Shown: positions 43,900 through 52,575 of the stretch, in pieces | How positions within the stretch are numbered: the stretch's first letter is position 1 | How the letters are laid out: the number at the start of each line of letters is the position of its first letter | Assembly (NCBI GenBank): GCA_046155895.1 | Contig: JBJXFB010000090.1 | Location: 19,022 to 83,021, forward strand | Direction of reading: 5' to 3' | Length of the DNA stretch: 64,000 bases | Source: DASYPQ01 sp046155895 | Lineage (GTDB): Bacteria > Planctomycetota > UBA1135 > GCA-002686595 | The notes under the pieces: model-generated | The model's database searches: none | The model's input: only the letters and a program-made list of their open reading frames with translations | Told to the model about the DNA's origin: nothing | Position numbers and translations under genes: made by a program

Positions 43900-45282
43900 T
43901 CAGCTCTCCTCTGCTCGTTCCCGGATGTGCTCGAGCACGCGCAGATGGATGCGGTGGATGACTTCGTCGGACCAGAGCCTCCAGTACGAGGCCGGCCACA
44001 TCCGGTTGGTGTACCAGGTCGTCCCCTCGAGCCGCGTCCGACCTCCGGCGAGCGGCTCGAGCACGAATTGTCCGCGCTGCGAGACGAGGAAGCTCTCCAG
44101 ATGCGGCGGCGCGAGCTCGGGGTACGGCGACAGCTCGCGCATCGAGGGCGGCTGCGCGCTCACGCTGAACTCGAGGCGCTGCGGCTCGTCCCACACCTCG
44201 ATCGGCTCGACGAACGGACCGGTCGAGAACACGCAGTGCCGGATCGCACCCGGACCGGTGCCGTGGATCTCCGCGCGCAGCGGATAGGCGACGCCGGCGC
44301 GGAACAGGAGCTCCGTCGGCGGCGGGAGCTCCGCGAACGCGACGACGTGCTCCCAGACGGCTTCGGGCGGGGCATCGACTTCGACCGAAGAGCGGACCTC
44401 GATCGATTCCGGCTCCGATCCGGTCCAGCGCTCCATCCCCAGGAGAGCCGGGAAGACCAGGATCATCGAGGACACGACCGAATCCGCGTCCCGCCCTCCT
44501 CCGGGACGCATCTGGATCACGTGCCCGACCACGGCGCCGAGCGTGGCCAGGACGATCGCGATCGGCGCGGCCATCATGACGCAGATCACGCCCTCGAAGG
44601 CGAGGGCGATGCACAATCCAGCCAGGAGCACGGTCGCGAGCCAGGCGACCATGAGGCAGCTCGCCAGCGAACGCGGGCCGTGGACGGCGTGCAGGACCGC
44701 AGCGGCGAGTCCGAGGAAGAACGGGAGGCCGACGAACAGCCCCCATCCATAGTTGCGCAGCGCGTCCGCCGAGACCCACGCGAACACGCCGGTGACCGGG
44801 ATCACGATCGCAATCGCGGCGACCGCGCTCCCGAGCTGGCCCTGGGGGATGACGAGCTCGATCCAGCGCCTCCTCCTCGGTGCAAGCTCCGCGCCCTCTC
44901 CCACTCGGGACGGCAGGACGCACAGGATCGCGAAGAGGAGGAGATTGACCACCGGAACGAAGAAGAGCAGCACGAGCCCTGCCGGCAGGCCGACCGCACG
45001 GAGGCGGCGCAGCGTCAGCGCCACGCCAGCCCACACGAACGGCAGGGCGATCAGCACCAGCGGGATCGCCGCAGTCGCGCGTTCCGGCCGCGGAGGGAAC
45101 ACGCCGAACAGGTCCCCGGGGAACCAGTAGTCGAGCGGACGCAGGAGCCTCTCCAGCGAGATCCCGACGATCACGCGGTCGACGTTGTATTTCACGAGCG
45201 CGAGCGCGATGCCCCAGAACGCGTACGTGCCGCGGTCCACGGTGCCGCGGAGGCTCCAGAGATCGGAGAGGCGGAGGTTCAC
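43900..45282 (-). CDS. Membrane protein with C-terminal SRPBCC domain
   Basis: A 460-residue protein. The first 270 residues have about seven hydrophobic helices ('AFWGIALALVKYNVDRVIVG' is DUF805-like) and the last 160 form an SRPBCC/START-like domain ('SSVEVDAPPEAVWEHVVAF' at about 305). This membrane-SRPBCC fusion is unusual. It starts five bases after the TIGR01777-type epimerase gene; that family is itself frequently linked to SRPBCC proteins, so the two likely act together. Start is GTG with an AAGG-containing upstream region. It is the last gene of the sen-containing operon. Confidence 0.8.
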   Translation of the reverse strand: MNLRLSDLWSLRGTVDRGTYAFWGIALALVKYNVDRVIVGISLERLLRPLDYWFPGDLFGVFPPRPERATAAIPLVLIALPFVWAGVALTLRRLRAVGLPAGLVLLFFVPVVNLLLFAILCVLPSRVGEGAELAPRRRRWIELVIPQGQLGSAVAAIAIVIPVTGVFAWVSADALRNYGWGLFVGLPFFLGLAAAVLHAVHGPRSLASCLMVAWLATVLLAGLCIALAFEGVICVMMAAPIAIVLATLGAVVGHVIQMRPGGGRDADSVVSSMILVFPALLGMERWTGSEPESIEVRSSVEVDAPPEAVWEHVVAFAELPPPTELLFRAGVAYPLRAEIHGTGPGAIRHCVFSTGPFVEPIEVWDEPQRLEFSVSAQPPSMRELSPYPELAPPHLESFLVSQRGQFVLEPLAGGRTRLEGTTWYTNRMWPASYWRLWSDEVIHRIHLRVLEHIRERAEES

Positions 45283-45286
45283 CGGA

Positions 45287-46159
45287 CTACCTTCTTCCGA
45301 GAGCGTCGCGCAGCGCTTCCTCGACCTCCGGGTGTCCGAAACGGAATCCCGCTTCCTCGACGCGGCGCGGGAGCACGCGCTGGCCGGCGACGAGAACCTC
45401 CGCGACCTCCCCGAGCGTGAGGCGCAGCATCGGCGGCGGCACCGGCAGCAGGCTCGGACGATGGAGCACTCGGCCGAGCGCGCGCGAGAGCTCCTGGTTC
45501 GTGACCGGATTCGGCGCCGTGCCGTTGTAGGCTCCGGTCGCGCGAGGATTCTCGAGGAGGAACTGGTACAGCGCGCACAAGTCGTCGACGTGGATCCAGG
45601 ACATCCACTGCCTTCCGCTGCCGAGCGGCCCGCCGATGAAGAGTCGGAAGAAGGGCAGCATCTTCGAGAGCGCTCCACCGCCCTTCCCGAGAGCGATCCC
45701 CGTGCGCACGCGGCAGGTCCGCACGCCGGCCTCGACCGCGGCCTCGGTCGCGTCCTCCCACTGCGTGCACAGGTCGGCCATGAAGTCCGATCCGTGCGGC
45801 GAGCGCTCGTCGAAGGTCGCGGTCTCGCTCGTGCCGTAGAAGCCGATCGCCGAGGACGAGAGGAAGCAGGCCGGCTTGCGGGCCGCAACGAGCGCGGCGA
45901 GCTTCTTCGTCGTCTCGACGCGGGAGGAGACGAGGATCTGCTTCTGCCTGGGATTCCAGCGGCGGTCGAAGATGTTCTCTCCGGCGAGGTGGATCACGGC
46001 GTCGGTGTCGCGCACCCCTCGTTCCAGGCTCGCGTCGGACCAGTCGACGGCTGCGCCGGGCCTGCGGCTGACGACGAGCACGCTGTGTCCGCCGCCCTCG
46101 AGCCTGCGCAGCAGGCGCGAACCGATGAATCCCGTCGCACCGGTCATCAAGATCTTCAT
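45287..46159 (-). CDS. TIGR01777-family NAD-dependent epimerase/dehydratase-like protein
   Basis: A 290-residue extended SDR. 'MTGATGFIGSRLLRRL' is the NAD-binding Gly motif (residues 5-20), 'SSSAIGFYGTSE' is the catalytic Ser/Tyr region in the degenerate form typical of TIGR01777 (SulA/YfcH group), and the C-terminus has the DUF1731 end 'LPRRVEEAGFRFGHPEVEEAL'. Biochemical role is unknown. A strong GGAGGA Shine-Dalgarno precedes the ATG. It lies 26 bases after senA and five bases before the membrane-SRPBCC gene, in one operon. Confidence 0.92.
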   Translation of the reverse strand: MKILMTGATGFIGSRLLRRLEGGGHSVLVVSRRPGAAVDWSDASLERGVRDTDAVIHLAGENIFDRRWNPRQKQILVSSRVETTKKLAALVAARKPACFLSSSAIGFYGTSETATFDERSPHGSDFMADLCTQWEDATEAAVEAGVRTCRVRTGIALGKGGGALSKMLPFFRLFIGGPLGSGRQWMSWIHVDDLCALYQFLLENPRATGAYNGTAPNPVTNQELSRALGRVLHRPSLLPVPPPMLRLTLGEVAEVLVAGQRVLPRRVEEAGFRFGHPEVEEALRDALGRR

Positions 46160-46185
46160 GGCTTCCTCCTGGTCGCGCCCTTCCT

Positions 46186-47445
46186 TTATCGCGTGCAGGT
46201 CCGGAACCCTGCCAAAACGTCGCGGCGGTCGGGAGTGAAGAAGTTCCGCCAGGTGCGTCGCAGGAGCCGCGCGCGGGTCGCGAAGGCGCCCCCGCGGAGG
46301 ACGCGGTGCACGCCAAACCACGGCTGCGAGTACTCGCGGTAGGGTCCTGGCTCGAACCCCGGGTAGGGGCCGAAGGTCGTCGCCGTCCACTCCCAGACGT
46401 TTCCGATCATCTGTCGAAGCCCGTGAGGGCTGTCCCCCGCCGCGTGAGCGCCGACGTCGCACGGTTCGGCGGCGCGCAGGTCGAGGAGCGCGCGCTCCGG
46501 CGTCGGCGGAGCGTCTCCCCAAGGGAAGCGCGCGGGGCCCGCGGCGAATTCCCACTCGGCTTCGGTCGGCAGACGCCGGCCAGCCCAGCGGCACCACGCT
46601 TCCGCTTCGTGCGCGTTGACACAGTGGACGGGACGGTGCGGCTCGAGCGGGATCCATTCGTCGTAGCGCCTGCGCGACCAGCCCTGGCCGGGCTCGCGTC
46701 GCCAGTACACGGGATGGACAGCCCGGGCTTCGCTCCTCCAGCGCCAACCCTCCTCCGTCCACAACTCTCGCCGTTCGTAACCGCCGTCCTCGACGAAGGC
46801 CTGGAACTCGGCCTGCGTGACCGGCGCGCGCGCGATGCGGAAGGGCGCGACCTCGACTTGGTGAGCCCACTGCTCGTTGTCGAAGACGAAACCGGTGCTC
46901 ACATCGGGCTCCGCGCCCAGCGTCCACGTCCCGCCTCGAACGTCGACGTCTCCCGGATGCGGTCCCCCGCCGAGCGGCTCTCCTCCCGAGATCGCCGGCC
47001 GCCGGTACCCGAGCGTCTGCCGCGTGTACGCGAACGCCTCGCCGTGCATGTCCTCGTGGAAGAGCGCGAGGAGATGGAAGTAGCGCGCGTCGGCGTCGAG
47101 TTCGCTCATCCCCTCGAGCCGGCGGGCCACTTCGTCGAGCACTCCCGCCGCGTACGCGAGCGTGGAGCGACGGTCGGGGAGCCGCAGCTTCCAGCGCGAA
47201 TCGTGCGCGACGCCGGCCGAGTCGTAGATCTCGTCCGCGTCCGCGCGCAGGGACGGCAACTTGCGCAAGTGGCGCAGCGTCCAGCTCTCCTGGAACCACG
47301 CGACGTGCCCGATCTCCCAGCGCGGCGGATTGACGATCGCGAGCTCGGGGCCGAGCCACTGCGCGTCGTCGAGATCCTCGATCAGGAGGAGCGATCGCTC
47401 GCGCGCGTCGCGCAGGCACGCGAGGATTTCCTCGGGGGACCTCAT
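46186..47445 (-). CDS. senA: Selenoneine synthase SenA (EgtB-like non-haem iron enzyme)
   Basis: A 419-residue EgtB-like protein. The N-terminal DinB-like bundle has the three iron-binding histidines expected from EgtB: His47 in 'EIGHVAWFQ' and His130/His134 in 'FHEDMH'. The C-terminal formylglycine-generating-enzyme fold has 'PVTQAEFQAF', 'RLPTEAEWEFAA' and 'GNVWEWTATTF'. SenA joins a selenosugar to hercynine by oxidative C-Se bond formation. It is assigned as SenA rather than EgtB because its ATG overlaps the stop of senB and no egtD or egtA is nearby. The senC selenophosphate synthase is not in the window, and hercynine must come from elsewhere. Confidence 0.85.
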   Translation of the reverse strand: MRSPEEILACLRDARERSLLLIEDLDDAQWLGPELAIVNPPRWEIGHVAWFQESWTLRHLRKLPSLRADADEIYDSAGVAHDSRWKLRLPDRRSTLAYAAGVLDEVARRLEGMSELDADARYFHLLALFHEDMHGEAFAYTRQTLGYRRPAISGGEPLGGGPHPGDVDVRGGTWTLGAEPDVSTGFVFDNEQWAHQVEVAPFRIARAPVTQAEFQAFVEDGGYERRELWTEEGWRWRSEARAVHPVYWRREPGQGWSRRRYDEWIPLEPHRPVHCVNAHEAEAWCRWAGRRLPTEAEWEFAAGPARFPWGDAPPTPERALLDLRAAEPCDVGAHAAGDSPHGLRQMIGNVWEWTATTFGPYPGFEPGPYREYSQPWFGVHRVLRGGAFATRARLLRRTWRNFFTPDRRDVLAGFRTCTR

Positions 47446-48398
47446 CCCGCGAGCTCCTCGAGCAGGGCACGCCAGCTCTCTCGCTCCCGCCCGGGGTCGG
47501 TGAGGACTCCGAGCGCGGCGGAGCGATCCGTCAGACGTTTGAGGAACTCGCGGTCGGTCTCCGCGCGAGAAAGGAGCTCGGCGAGCCTGCGCGCGTCCCC
47601 TACGGGAAAGAGGCCCGGATGATCGCTCCCGAGGATCCCCTCGGAACCCGGGATCGCCGTGGCGAGCACCGGGACGCCGAGAGCGAGAGCCTCGGAGACC
47701 GCGTTCGATCCGCCTTCGTGGCGCGAACTCGAGACGAAGAGGTGGGAGCGCGCCATAGCGTCCATCGTCTCTTCTCGCGATCGCTCCCCGAGCCAGAGAA
47801 AGCGCGGGTTCTCCCGCTGCTCGCGCTCGACCTCCGCGCGCAAGGACTCCTCGATCACGCCGCCGAGATGGACGACGCGGAGGCGGGACGTAGCCGGCAG
47901 CAGACGCGCCGCGCGCGCGGGGAGCAGCGGATCCTTTACGGAGCGCATGTGCGCGATCGAGCAAGCCTCGAACGCGTCCTCGACCTTGGGCGGACGACTC
48001 TTCGGAACGCTGACGGACTGGTAGACGACGCGAGCTCGCCCCCGCGTCGACTCCGGCAGGCGCTCGACGGCCCGCGGCTGGAGGACGACGATCCGCGCGG
48101 CTCGCAGGAAGGAATCGCATGCTTCTGCCGAGATCGCGTCGTCTCCGTACACGTCGGTGCCAGCGGCCGCGACGATCAAGGGCCGGTCGGGGTGCGCCTT
48201 CGAGAATCGAACGATCGAGTCGTGACTCCGCCGCGCGTGGAGAGCGAGGAGCACGTCGCAGGAGCGCCCGCTCCAGACCGCCTCCTCGCAGACTTCCCAG
48301 CCGAGCTCGCGGAAGATCGCCGACCATCGGGCGGCGGTGACGGTGTTTCCTCCGCGATTCCTCTGGGCCGGGCTGACGATTCCGATCGTTCGCCGCAC
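47442..48398 (-). CDS. senB: Selenosugar synthase SenB (TIGR04348-type glycosyltransferase)
   Basis: A 318-residue GT-B enzyme with the distinctive N-terminus of the TIGR04348/SenB family: 'GNTVTAARWSAIFRELGW' then 'DVLLALHARRSHDSIVRF' and 'PLIVAAAGTDVYGDD', with 'VVYQSVSV' and 'SSRHEGGSNAVSEALALG' in the donor half. SenB uses selenophosphate and a UDP-sugar to make a 1-seleno-sugar, the selenium donor for selenoneine. The start is GTG at 48398, four bases after the SDR stop, and the stop overlaps senA (ATGA). Family assignment comes from recalled sequence features and should be confirmed by a profile search. Confidence 0.87.
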   Translation of the reverse strand: MRRTIGIVSPAQRNRGGNTVTAARWSAIFRELGWEVCEEAVWSGRSCDVLLALHARRSHDSIVRFSKAHPDRPLIVAAAGTDVYGDDAISAEACDSFLRAARIVVLQPRAVERLPESTRGRARVVYQSVSVPKSRPPKVEDAFEACSIAHMRSVKDPLLPARAARLLPATSRLRVVHLGGVIEESLRAEVEREQRENPRFLWLGERSREETMDAMARSHLFVSSSRHEGGSNAVSEALALGVPVLATAIPGSEGILGSDHPGLFPVGDARRLAELLSRAETDREFLKRLTDRSAALGVLTDPGRERESWRALLEELAG

Positions 48399-48402
48399 CG
48401 GA

Positions 48403-49248
48403 CTACTCGTCGAGGCGCCGGCGGATCGCGCGCTCGTCGATCTCGCTCGATTCCCAGAGGGAACGTCCTTCCATGCCGCCCGCGACGGTGATGATCTCGC
48501 CGCTGACGTGGCGCGAGGCCGCTGGCGAGGCGAGGAAGAGCGCGGCGCGCGCAACGTCGACGGCGCGGCCGAGCTGGCGCAGGGGCATCGTGCGGACGAC
48601 TTTCGAGATGACGCCGGGCTGCTCGAGCGCGGGGCGCGCCATGTGCGTGACGGTCCAGCCCGGCTCGATCAAGTTGACGCGCGCGTAGGGATCGAGGTCG
48701 ACGATCTCGTTCTTGAGGGAACGGAGGAGGCCGTAGAGGCCGGCCTTGGAGACGGAGTACTCGGCGTGCATGCGCTCGCCGAAACGGCCGGCGGTCGAGC
48801 CGATCATGACGAGCGAAGCACCGTGGCCGTCCGGACGCGGCCCCGAGCGCGCGAGCGCCGCGAAGAACGCGCGGGCGGTCCAAAGCGCTCCGAAGAGGTT
48901 CGTGTCGATCGTCTTGCGGATGCGGTCCTCGTCGGCCTCGTGGAGCCGCTTCGCCTCGGGCGTCCACATGCCCGCGTTCGCGATGCAGACATCGACGCGG
49001 CCGAAACGCGCCGAGGCCTTCTCCATCGCGGCGGCGATCTCCGCCGGGCGCGTGACGTCGGCCCGCACGGCGAGGGCACGATCGCGCCAGGTCTGGTCGC
49101 GGAGCCAGGATTCGAGCGCAGGGAAGCTCTTGTTCGCGTGGAGCGCGAGCGCGGCGCCCTCGTCTGCGAAGGCCGAAGCCAGCGCGCGTCCGATCCCTCC
49201 GCCGGCGCCGGTGATCAGAACGACTTTGCCCGCGAGCTGGAAATCCAT
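48403..49248 (-). CDS. Short-chain dehydrogenase/reductase
   Basis: A 281-residue classical SDR. 'VLITGAGGGIGRALASAF' is the NAD(P)-binding motif (residues 10-27), 'ANAG' the structural NNAG-like motif, and Ser in 'IGSTAG' with 'YSVSK' the catalytic residues. C-terminal 'HVSGEIITVAGG' is standard. It heads the operon containing senB and senA, but no role in selenoneine synthesis is established for an SDR; it may act on the sugar or be unrelated. A TAGCTT hexamer exactly six bases before the ATG suggests that the whole operon begins with a leaderless message. Confidence 0.9.
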   Translation of the reverse strand: MDFQLAGKVVLITGAGGGIGRALASAFADEGAALALHANKSFPALESWLRDQTWRDRALAVRADVTRPAEIAAAMEKASARFGRVDVCIANAGMWTPEAKRLHEADEDRIRKTIDTNLFGALWTARAFFAALARSGPRPDGHGASLVMIGSTAGRFGERMHAEYSVSKAGLYGLLRSLKNEIVDLDPYARVNLIEPGWTVTHMARPALEQPGVISKVVRTMPLRQLGRAVDVARAALFLASPAASRHVSGEIITVAGGMEGRSLWESSEIDERAIRRRLDE

Positions 49249-49254
49249 GCGCGC

Positions 49255-49260
49255 AAGCTA
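49255..49260 (-). promoter_or_regulatory. Putative leaderless -10 element (TAGCTT) for the SDR-senB-senA operon
   Basis: TAGCTT, six bases, then the ATG at 49248. No other promoter candidate lies between the genes of this operon until the strong ribosome-binding site before 46159. Confidence 0.55.
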
Positions 49261-49303
49261 GCCGTCCGGCGGGACGACGGCCAGTCGGCTCACGTCAGCC
49301 GAG

Positions 49304-50410
49304 CTACCGCGGCAGCGTCCAGCTCAGGAGATACGGTTCGCTCGGGTCGCCGAGCGTCGCGATCGCCTCAGGAGACGAGATCCTCTCGCCCTCGGCCGTC
49401 GTCTCGCGGGCGAAGGGACGGTTCGTGTGCGGATCGATCGGGAGCGGGGCCTCGCTCCGGGCCGCGACCGCGAGTGCCGCGCGTCCGAGCTCGGCATGCG
49501 TCCGCGCGAGCTGCCAGCATTTCACCGCGGAGCCGTAGGTGAACGCGTAATCGCCCGACTGGGCCTCGAGGGCTGGAAGGCCTGCTTCCGACTCGGCCCC
49601 GGTGGCTCCCGCGAGCGCGAGCGCGCGTTCGAGCGTCTCGATGCACTGCAGCTCACGCACGAGCCCAAGGAGATTCCGTCCGGGAACTCGTGCGCGGAAC
49701 TCTTCGAACTCGAGGACGAGCGTCCGGCGCAGGCGGTCGGGGTCGTCTATGCGCGCGAGCCGGCACTCCAGCGCCTCGTGGAACACTCTCGCGTCGTGCT
49801 GAGGCTTCAGGAAGACCTGCTGCACTGCCAGGAGCACGTACTGCTCGTTCGCGAGGTCGATCATGAATCCGATCATGCTGCCGTCGTCGCCCAGACGGGC
49901 GATGTCGAGGGCTTGCCCCAGACGGCGAGCGGCAGCGGCCGAATCTCCCTCCACATGCTGATCGAACCAAGCTTGGGCGCAGAGCAGATTCGTGCACATC
50001 CGGGCCAGGAACAGCCGGCGCGTCGGCATGTCGAGACGCTCGTCGTCCGCGAGAATCCGGGTGCAAGCCTCGCTGTCCGTCAAGACGTCGACCTGCTGGA
50101 AGAAAGGAGCCATGGCCTCGAGCTTCTCCGGCAGATCGACGACATCCTCGGCATCGCGAAGCCAGGGCGGGGGCAGACCGTCGTCGCTCGCATTCTCGAC
50201 GACCCACCGATCGATCGCCTCGAGCCGCGCGACCAACTCGCGCGTTTCGGGCGAGCGCGGCTCACGAGAGAACCGCGTCGCTTGCCGGATTCTGCCTAGC
50301 CGTTCGTCGATCCGGGCCTCGAGCGACGCGTGCGCCGCGAACAACCCCAGGCCGAGGACTGCCATGCACGACACGATGACAAGGCCGATACAACGGGCAC
50401 GATTCGACAA
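49304..50410 (-). CDS. Hypothetical membrane-anchored protein
   Basis: About 368 residues with one N-terminal helix ('CIGLVIVSCMAVLGLGLFAA') followed by a long alpha-helical, acidic/arginine-rich exported region without recognisable domain. 'GDYAFTYGSAVKCWQL' and the Pro-rich 'EAPLPIDPHTNRPFARE' near the end resemble uncharacterised planctomycete proteins that end in 'DPFTGKPF'-like segments, but I cannot name a family. The start is uncertain: TTG at 50410 puts Arg residues right before the helix, and another TTG at 50473 is possible. It is downstream of, and co-directional with, the molybdopterin enzyme. Confidence 0.6.
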   Translation of the reverse strand: MSNRARCIGLVIVSCMAVLGLGLFAAHASLEARIDERLGRIRQATRFSREPRSPETRELVARLEAIDRWVVENASDDGLPPPWLRDAEDVVDLPEKLEAMAPFFQQVDVLTDSEACTRILADDERLDMPTRRLFLARMCTNLLCAQAWFDQHVEGDSAAAARRLGQALDIARLGDDGSMIGFMIDLANEQYVLLAVQQVFLKPQHDARVFHEALECRLARIDDPDRLRRTLVLEFEEFRARVPGRNLLGLVRELQCIETLERALALAGATGAESEAGLPALEAQSGDYAFTYGSAVKCWQLARTHAELGRAALAVAARSEAPLPIDPHTNRPFARETTAEGERISSPEAIATLGDPSEPYLLSWTLPR

Positions 50411-50492
50411 CGGGGGAATCCTCGTTGCGGTGTATCGGCACGCCGCGACCTGGAGCAGAAGTCGCGTGGGCAACCGCGCGCCCTTGCGGTCT

Positions 50493-52499
50493 TCAGACCG
50501 GCGTGAGGTCCACCCGCGCGCTGAACATCACGTTGCCGTCGCCGAGGTCGCTCGTCGCGCCGCTCGTCAGAGCGTTCAGTCCGACCCTCTCGGGCACGTC
50601 GACGGCGCGCGGCAGCCCGTCGACGCGCACCAGGCCCTCCGGCATCGCGTCCGACACCTCGACCAGCAGCGTCAGCGCGCCGCGAGCGTTCGAGAGCTTC
50701 GCCTTCGCTCCCGTCGCCAAGCCGATCGCCTGCGCGTCCGCCGGGTTCACGAACACGCGCGGTGCTCCGGCCTTCTTCAAGTGCCGCGCGCTGTACGAGT
50801 ACGTCGAGTTGTGCGTCTCGACCGACGGCGCGCCGACCAGCGAGAACGCTCCGCGATCGCCCGCGGCGTCGTCCGCGACGTACGTCGCCATCGGAGGCTG
50901 ACCCTTCGCCTTCGCGGCCTCGCTCCAGAGCTCGATCTTCCCGCTCGGCGTCCCCCAGCCCGCGAATCGCTGCGGCGGGAGCTTCACCGGCTCGCCGGCG
51001 CGCAGCCGCGCCATCGCCTCGTCGCCGATCCGCCCGCGCGAGGCCTCGAGCAGCTCCTCGCACAGCTCCTCCTCCGTCGCATCCCACGTCTCGCGCCGGA
51101 GTCCGAGCCGCTTCGCGATCGCCGCGAACGTCGCCACATTCGTCCGCGGACCCTCCGGAGGCTCCACCGCCTTCCGCGCGTACTGCATCAGGCGGTGTCC
51201 GTAGCTCCGGTACACGTCCGCGTGCTCGACGAACATCGTCGCGGGCAGCACGACGTCGGCGAACTCGGCCGTCTCCGTCAGGAAATGCTCGTGTACGACG
51301 AGGAACAGGTTTTCTCGCGCGAAGCCGCGCCGCACAGCCGCGCTGTCGGGCAGCATCACGGCCGGATTGTGGCACCACACGAACGCGGCGCGGAATCGGC
51401 CGGCTTCGAGCTCCCTACCGAGGGCGACCTGCACGACGGGGACCGTCGGAGCGCCCTTCGGCCGCAGGTCGTCGCGCTGCACGACTCCCTCCGCGAGCCC
51501 GAAGTGCGCGAAGCTCTCGTAGTGCACGCGCTCGCCGTGCCCGAGCACCGCGGCGAGCGAGCACACCGCGCGCATGCTCATGGCGCCGTTCCGCCGCCGC
51601 GTCCAGCCGACCCCCGTCTTGAAGAACGGCCGGCGCGCGCGCTGGAGCGTCCGCGCGAGCTCCGCGATCGACTGGGCGGACAGGCCCGTGATCCGCTCGG
51701 TCTCCTCGAGATCGTTCGAAGAGCGCACGTGGACCTCGAACTCCTCGGCGCCGAGGCACTCGCGCGCGAGGAACTCGCGGTCGGCGAACCCGGCCTCGAA
51801 CGCGATCCGCGCCAGGCACAGCGCGAGCGCGGCGTCGGTGCCGGGGCGCACGACGATCCCGCGGCCGCCCCAGCGCTCGAGCGCGCGGATCGTGTCGGTG
51901 CGGTAGACGTCGATCGCGATCACCGGGACGCCGCGCTTGCAGAGTCGCATCAGCGCCGGCTGCAGGTGCTGCACCGTCCGGGCGACGTCCGTTCCCCACA
52001 GGATCACGAGGTCGGAGTCCTCGACCCTCTCGATGTCGGGGCCGACGCAGCGGCCCAGCACGCACTCGTACCCCGCCGTGCTCGCCGAGTCACAGATTCC
52101 GCCGTCGTGGAGCGTCGCGCCCAGAGCATTCATCATCCGCAGCGGGAACCGGCGCTGAACGAGCCCCATGGTTCCCCCGTACCAGAGCGCGAGGACGTCC
52201 TCGCCCTTCAGCGGCTTCACGCGCTCGACGATTCGATCGAGCGCCTCGTCCCAGCTCGCATCGACCAGCTGCCCGCGTTTCCGGCCCCCCTCGCGCACGA
52301 GCGGAACGCGCAGACGCTTGGGATCGAGGACGAGATCGGCGTACAGCATGGTCTTGCCGCACAGGGTCCCGCGCGAGTGGCTGTGCGCGGGATTGCCACG
52401 CAAGCGCGCGAAACCGCCCTTCGCGTCGCGTTCGACCAGGACGCCGCAAGCGTCCGGGCAGTCGAGAGGGCAGGTGGTGGAGACGAGTTGCGTGCTCAT
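50493..52499 (-). CDS. Molybdopterin-dependent oxidoreductase (DMSO reductase family)
   Basis: A 668-residue molybdoenzyme. A [4Fe-4S] site is formed by Cys10, Cys14, Cys18 and Cys47 ('CPLDCPDAC', 'GTLCGK'). The catalytic region has 'DGGICDSASTAG' and 'DLVILWGTDVARTVQH', and the C-terminus is a molydop_binding domain ('NPADAQAIGLATGAKAKL', 'ALTSGATSDLGDG'). There is no Tat signal, so it is probably cytoplasmic, like the assimilatory or thiosulfate-reductase-like branch of unknown substrate. No membrane or ferredoxin partner is adjacent. Start is the ATG at 52499 just before the CxxxCxxxC motif. Confidence 0.92.
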   Translation of the reverse strand: MSTQLVSTTCPLDCPDACGVLVERDAKGGFARLRGNPAHSHSRGTLCGKTMLYADLVLDPKRLRVPLVREGGRKRGQLVDASWDEALDRIVERVKPLKGEDVLALWYGGTMGLVQRRFPLRMMNALGATLHDGGICDSASTAGYECVLGRCVGPDIERVEDSDLVILWGTDVARTVQHLQPALMRLCKRGVPVIAIDVYRTDTIRALERWGGRGIVVRPGTDAALALCLARIAFEAGFADREFLARECLGAEEFEVHVRSSNDLEETERITGLSAQSIAELARTLQRARRPFFKTGVGWTRRRNGAMSMRAVCSLAAVLGHGERVHYESFAHFGLAEGVVQRDDLRPKGAPTVPVVQVALGRELEAGRFRAAFVWCHNPAVMLPDSAAVRRGFARENLFLVVHEHFLTETAEFADVVLPATMFVEHADVYRSYGHRLMQYARKAVEPPEGPRTNVATFAAIAKRLGLRRETWDATEEELCEELLEASRGRIGDEAMARLRAGEPVKLPPQRFAGWGTPSGKIELWSEAAKAKGQPPMATYVADDAAGDRGAFSLVGAPSVETHNSTYSYSARHLKKAGAPRVFVNPADAQAIGLATGAKAKLSNARGALTLLVEVSDAMPEGLVRVDGLPRAVDVPERVGLNALTSGATSDLGDGNVMFSARVDLTPV

Positions 52500-52575
52500 C
52501 GACTGCGGCACGAGGATTGCGCCCGCCGCCGCATTCGTCAATCGCGTCCACCACCCATCGTTCCAGGAAGGCGAC

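Noticed and set aside
46186..47445. Assignment as ergothioneine EgtB.
   Set aside because: No egtA, egtC, egtD or egtE lies nearby, and the gene is translationally coupled to a SenB-type glycosyltransferase, which favours SenA.
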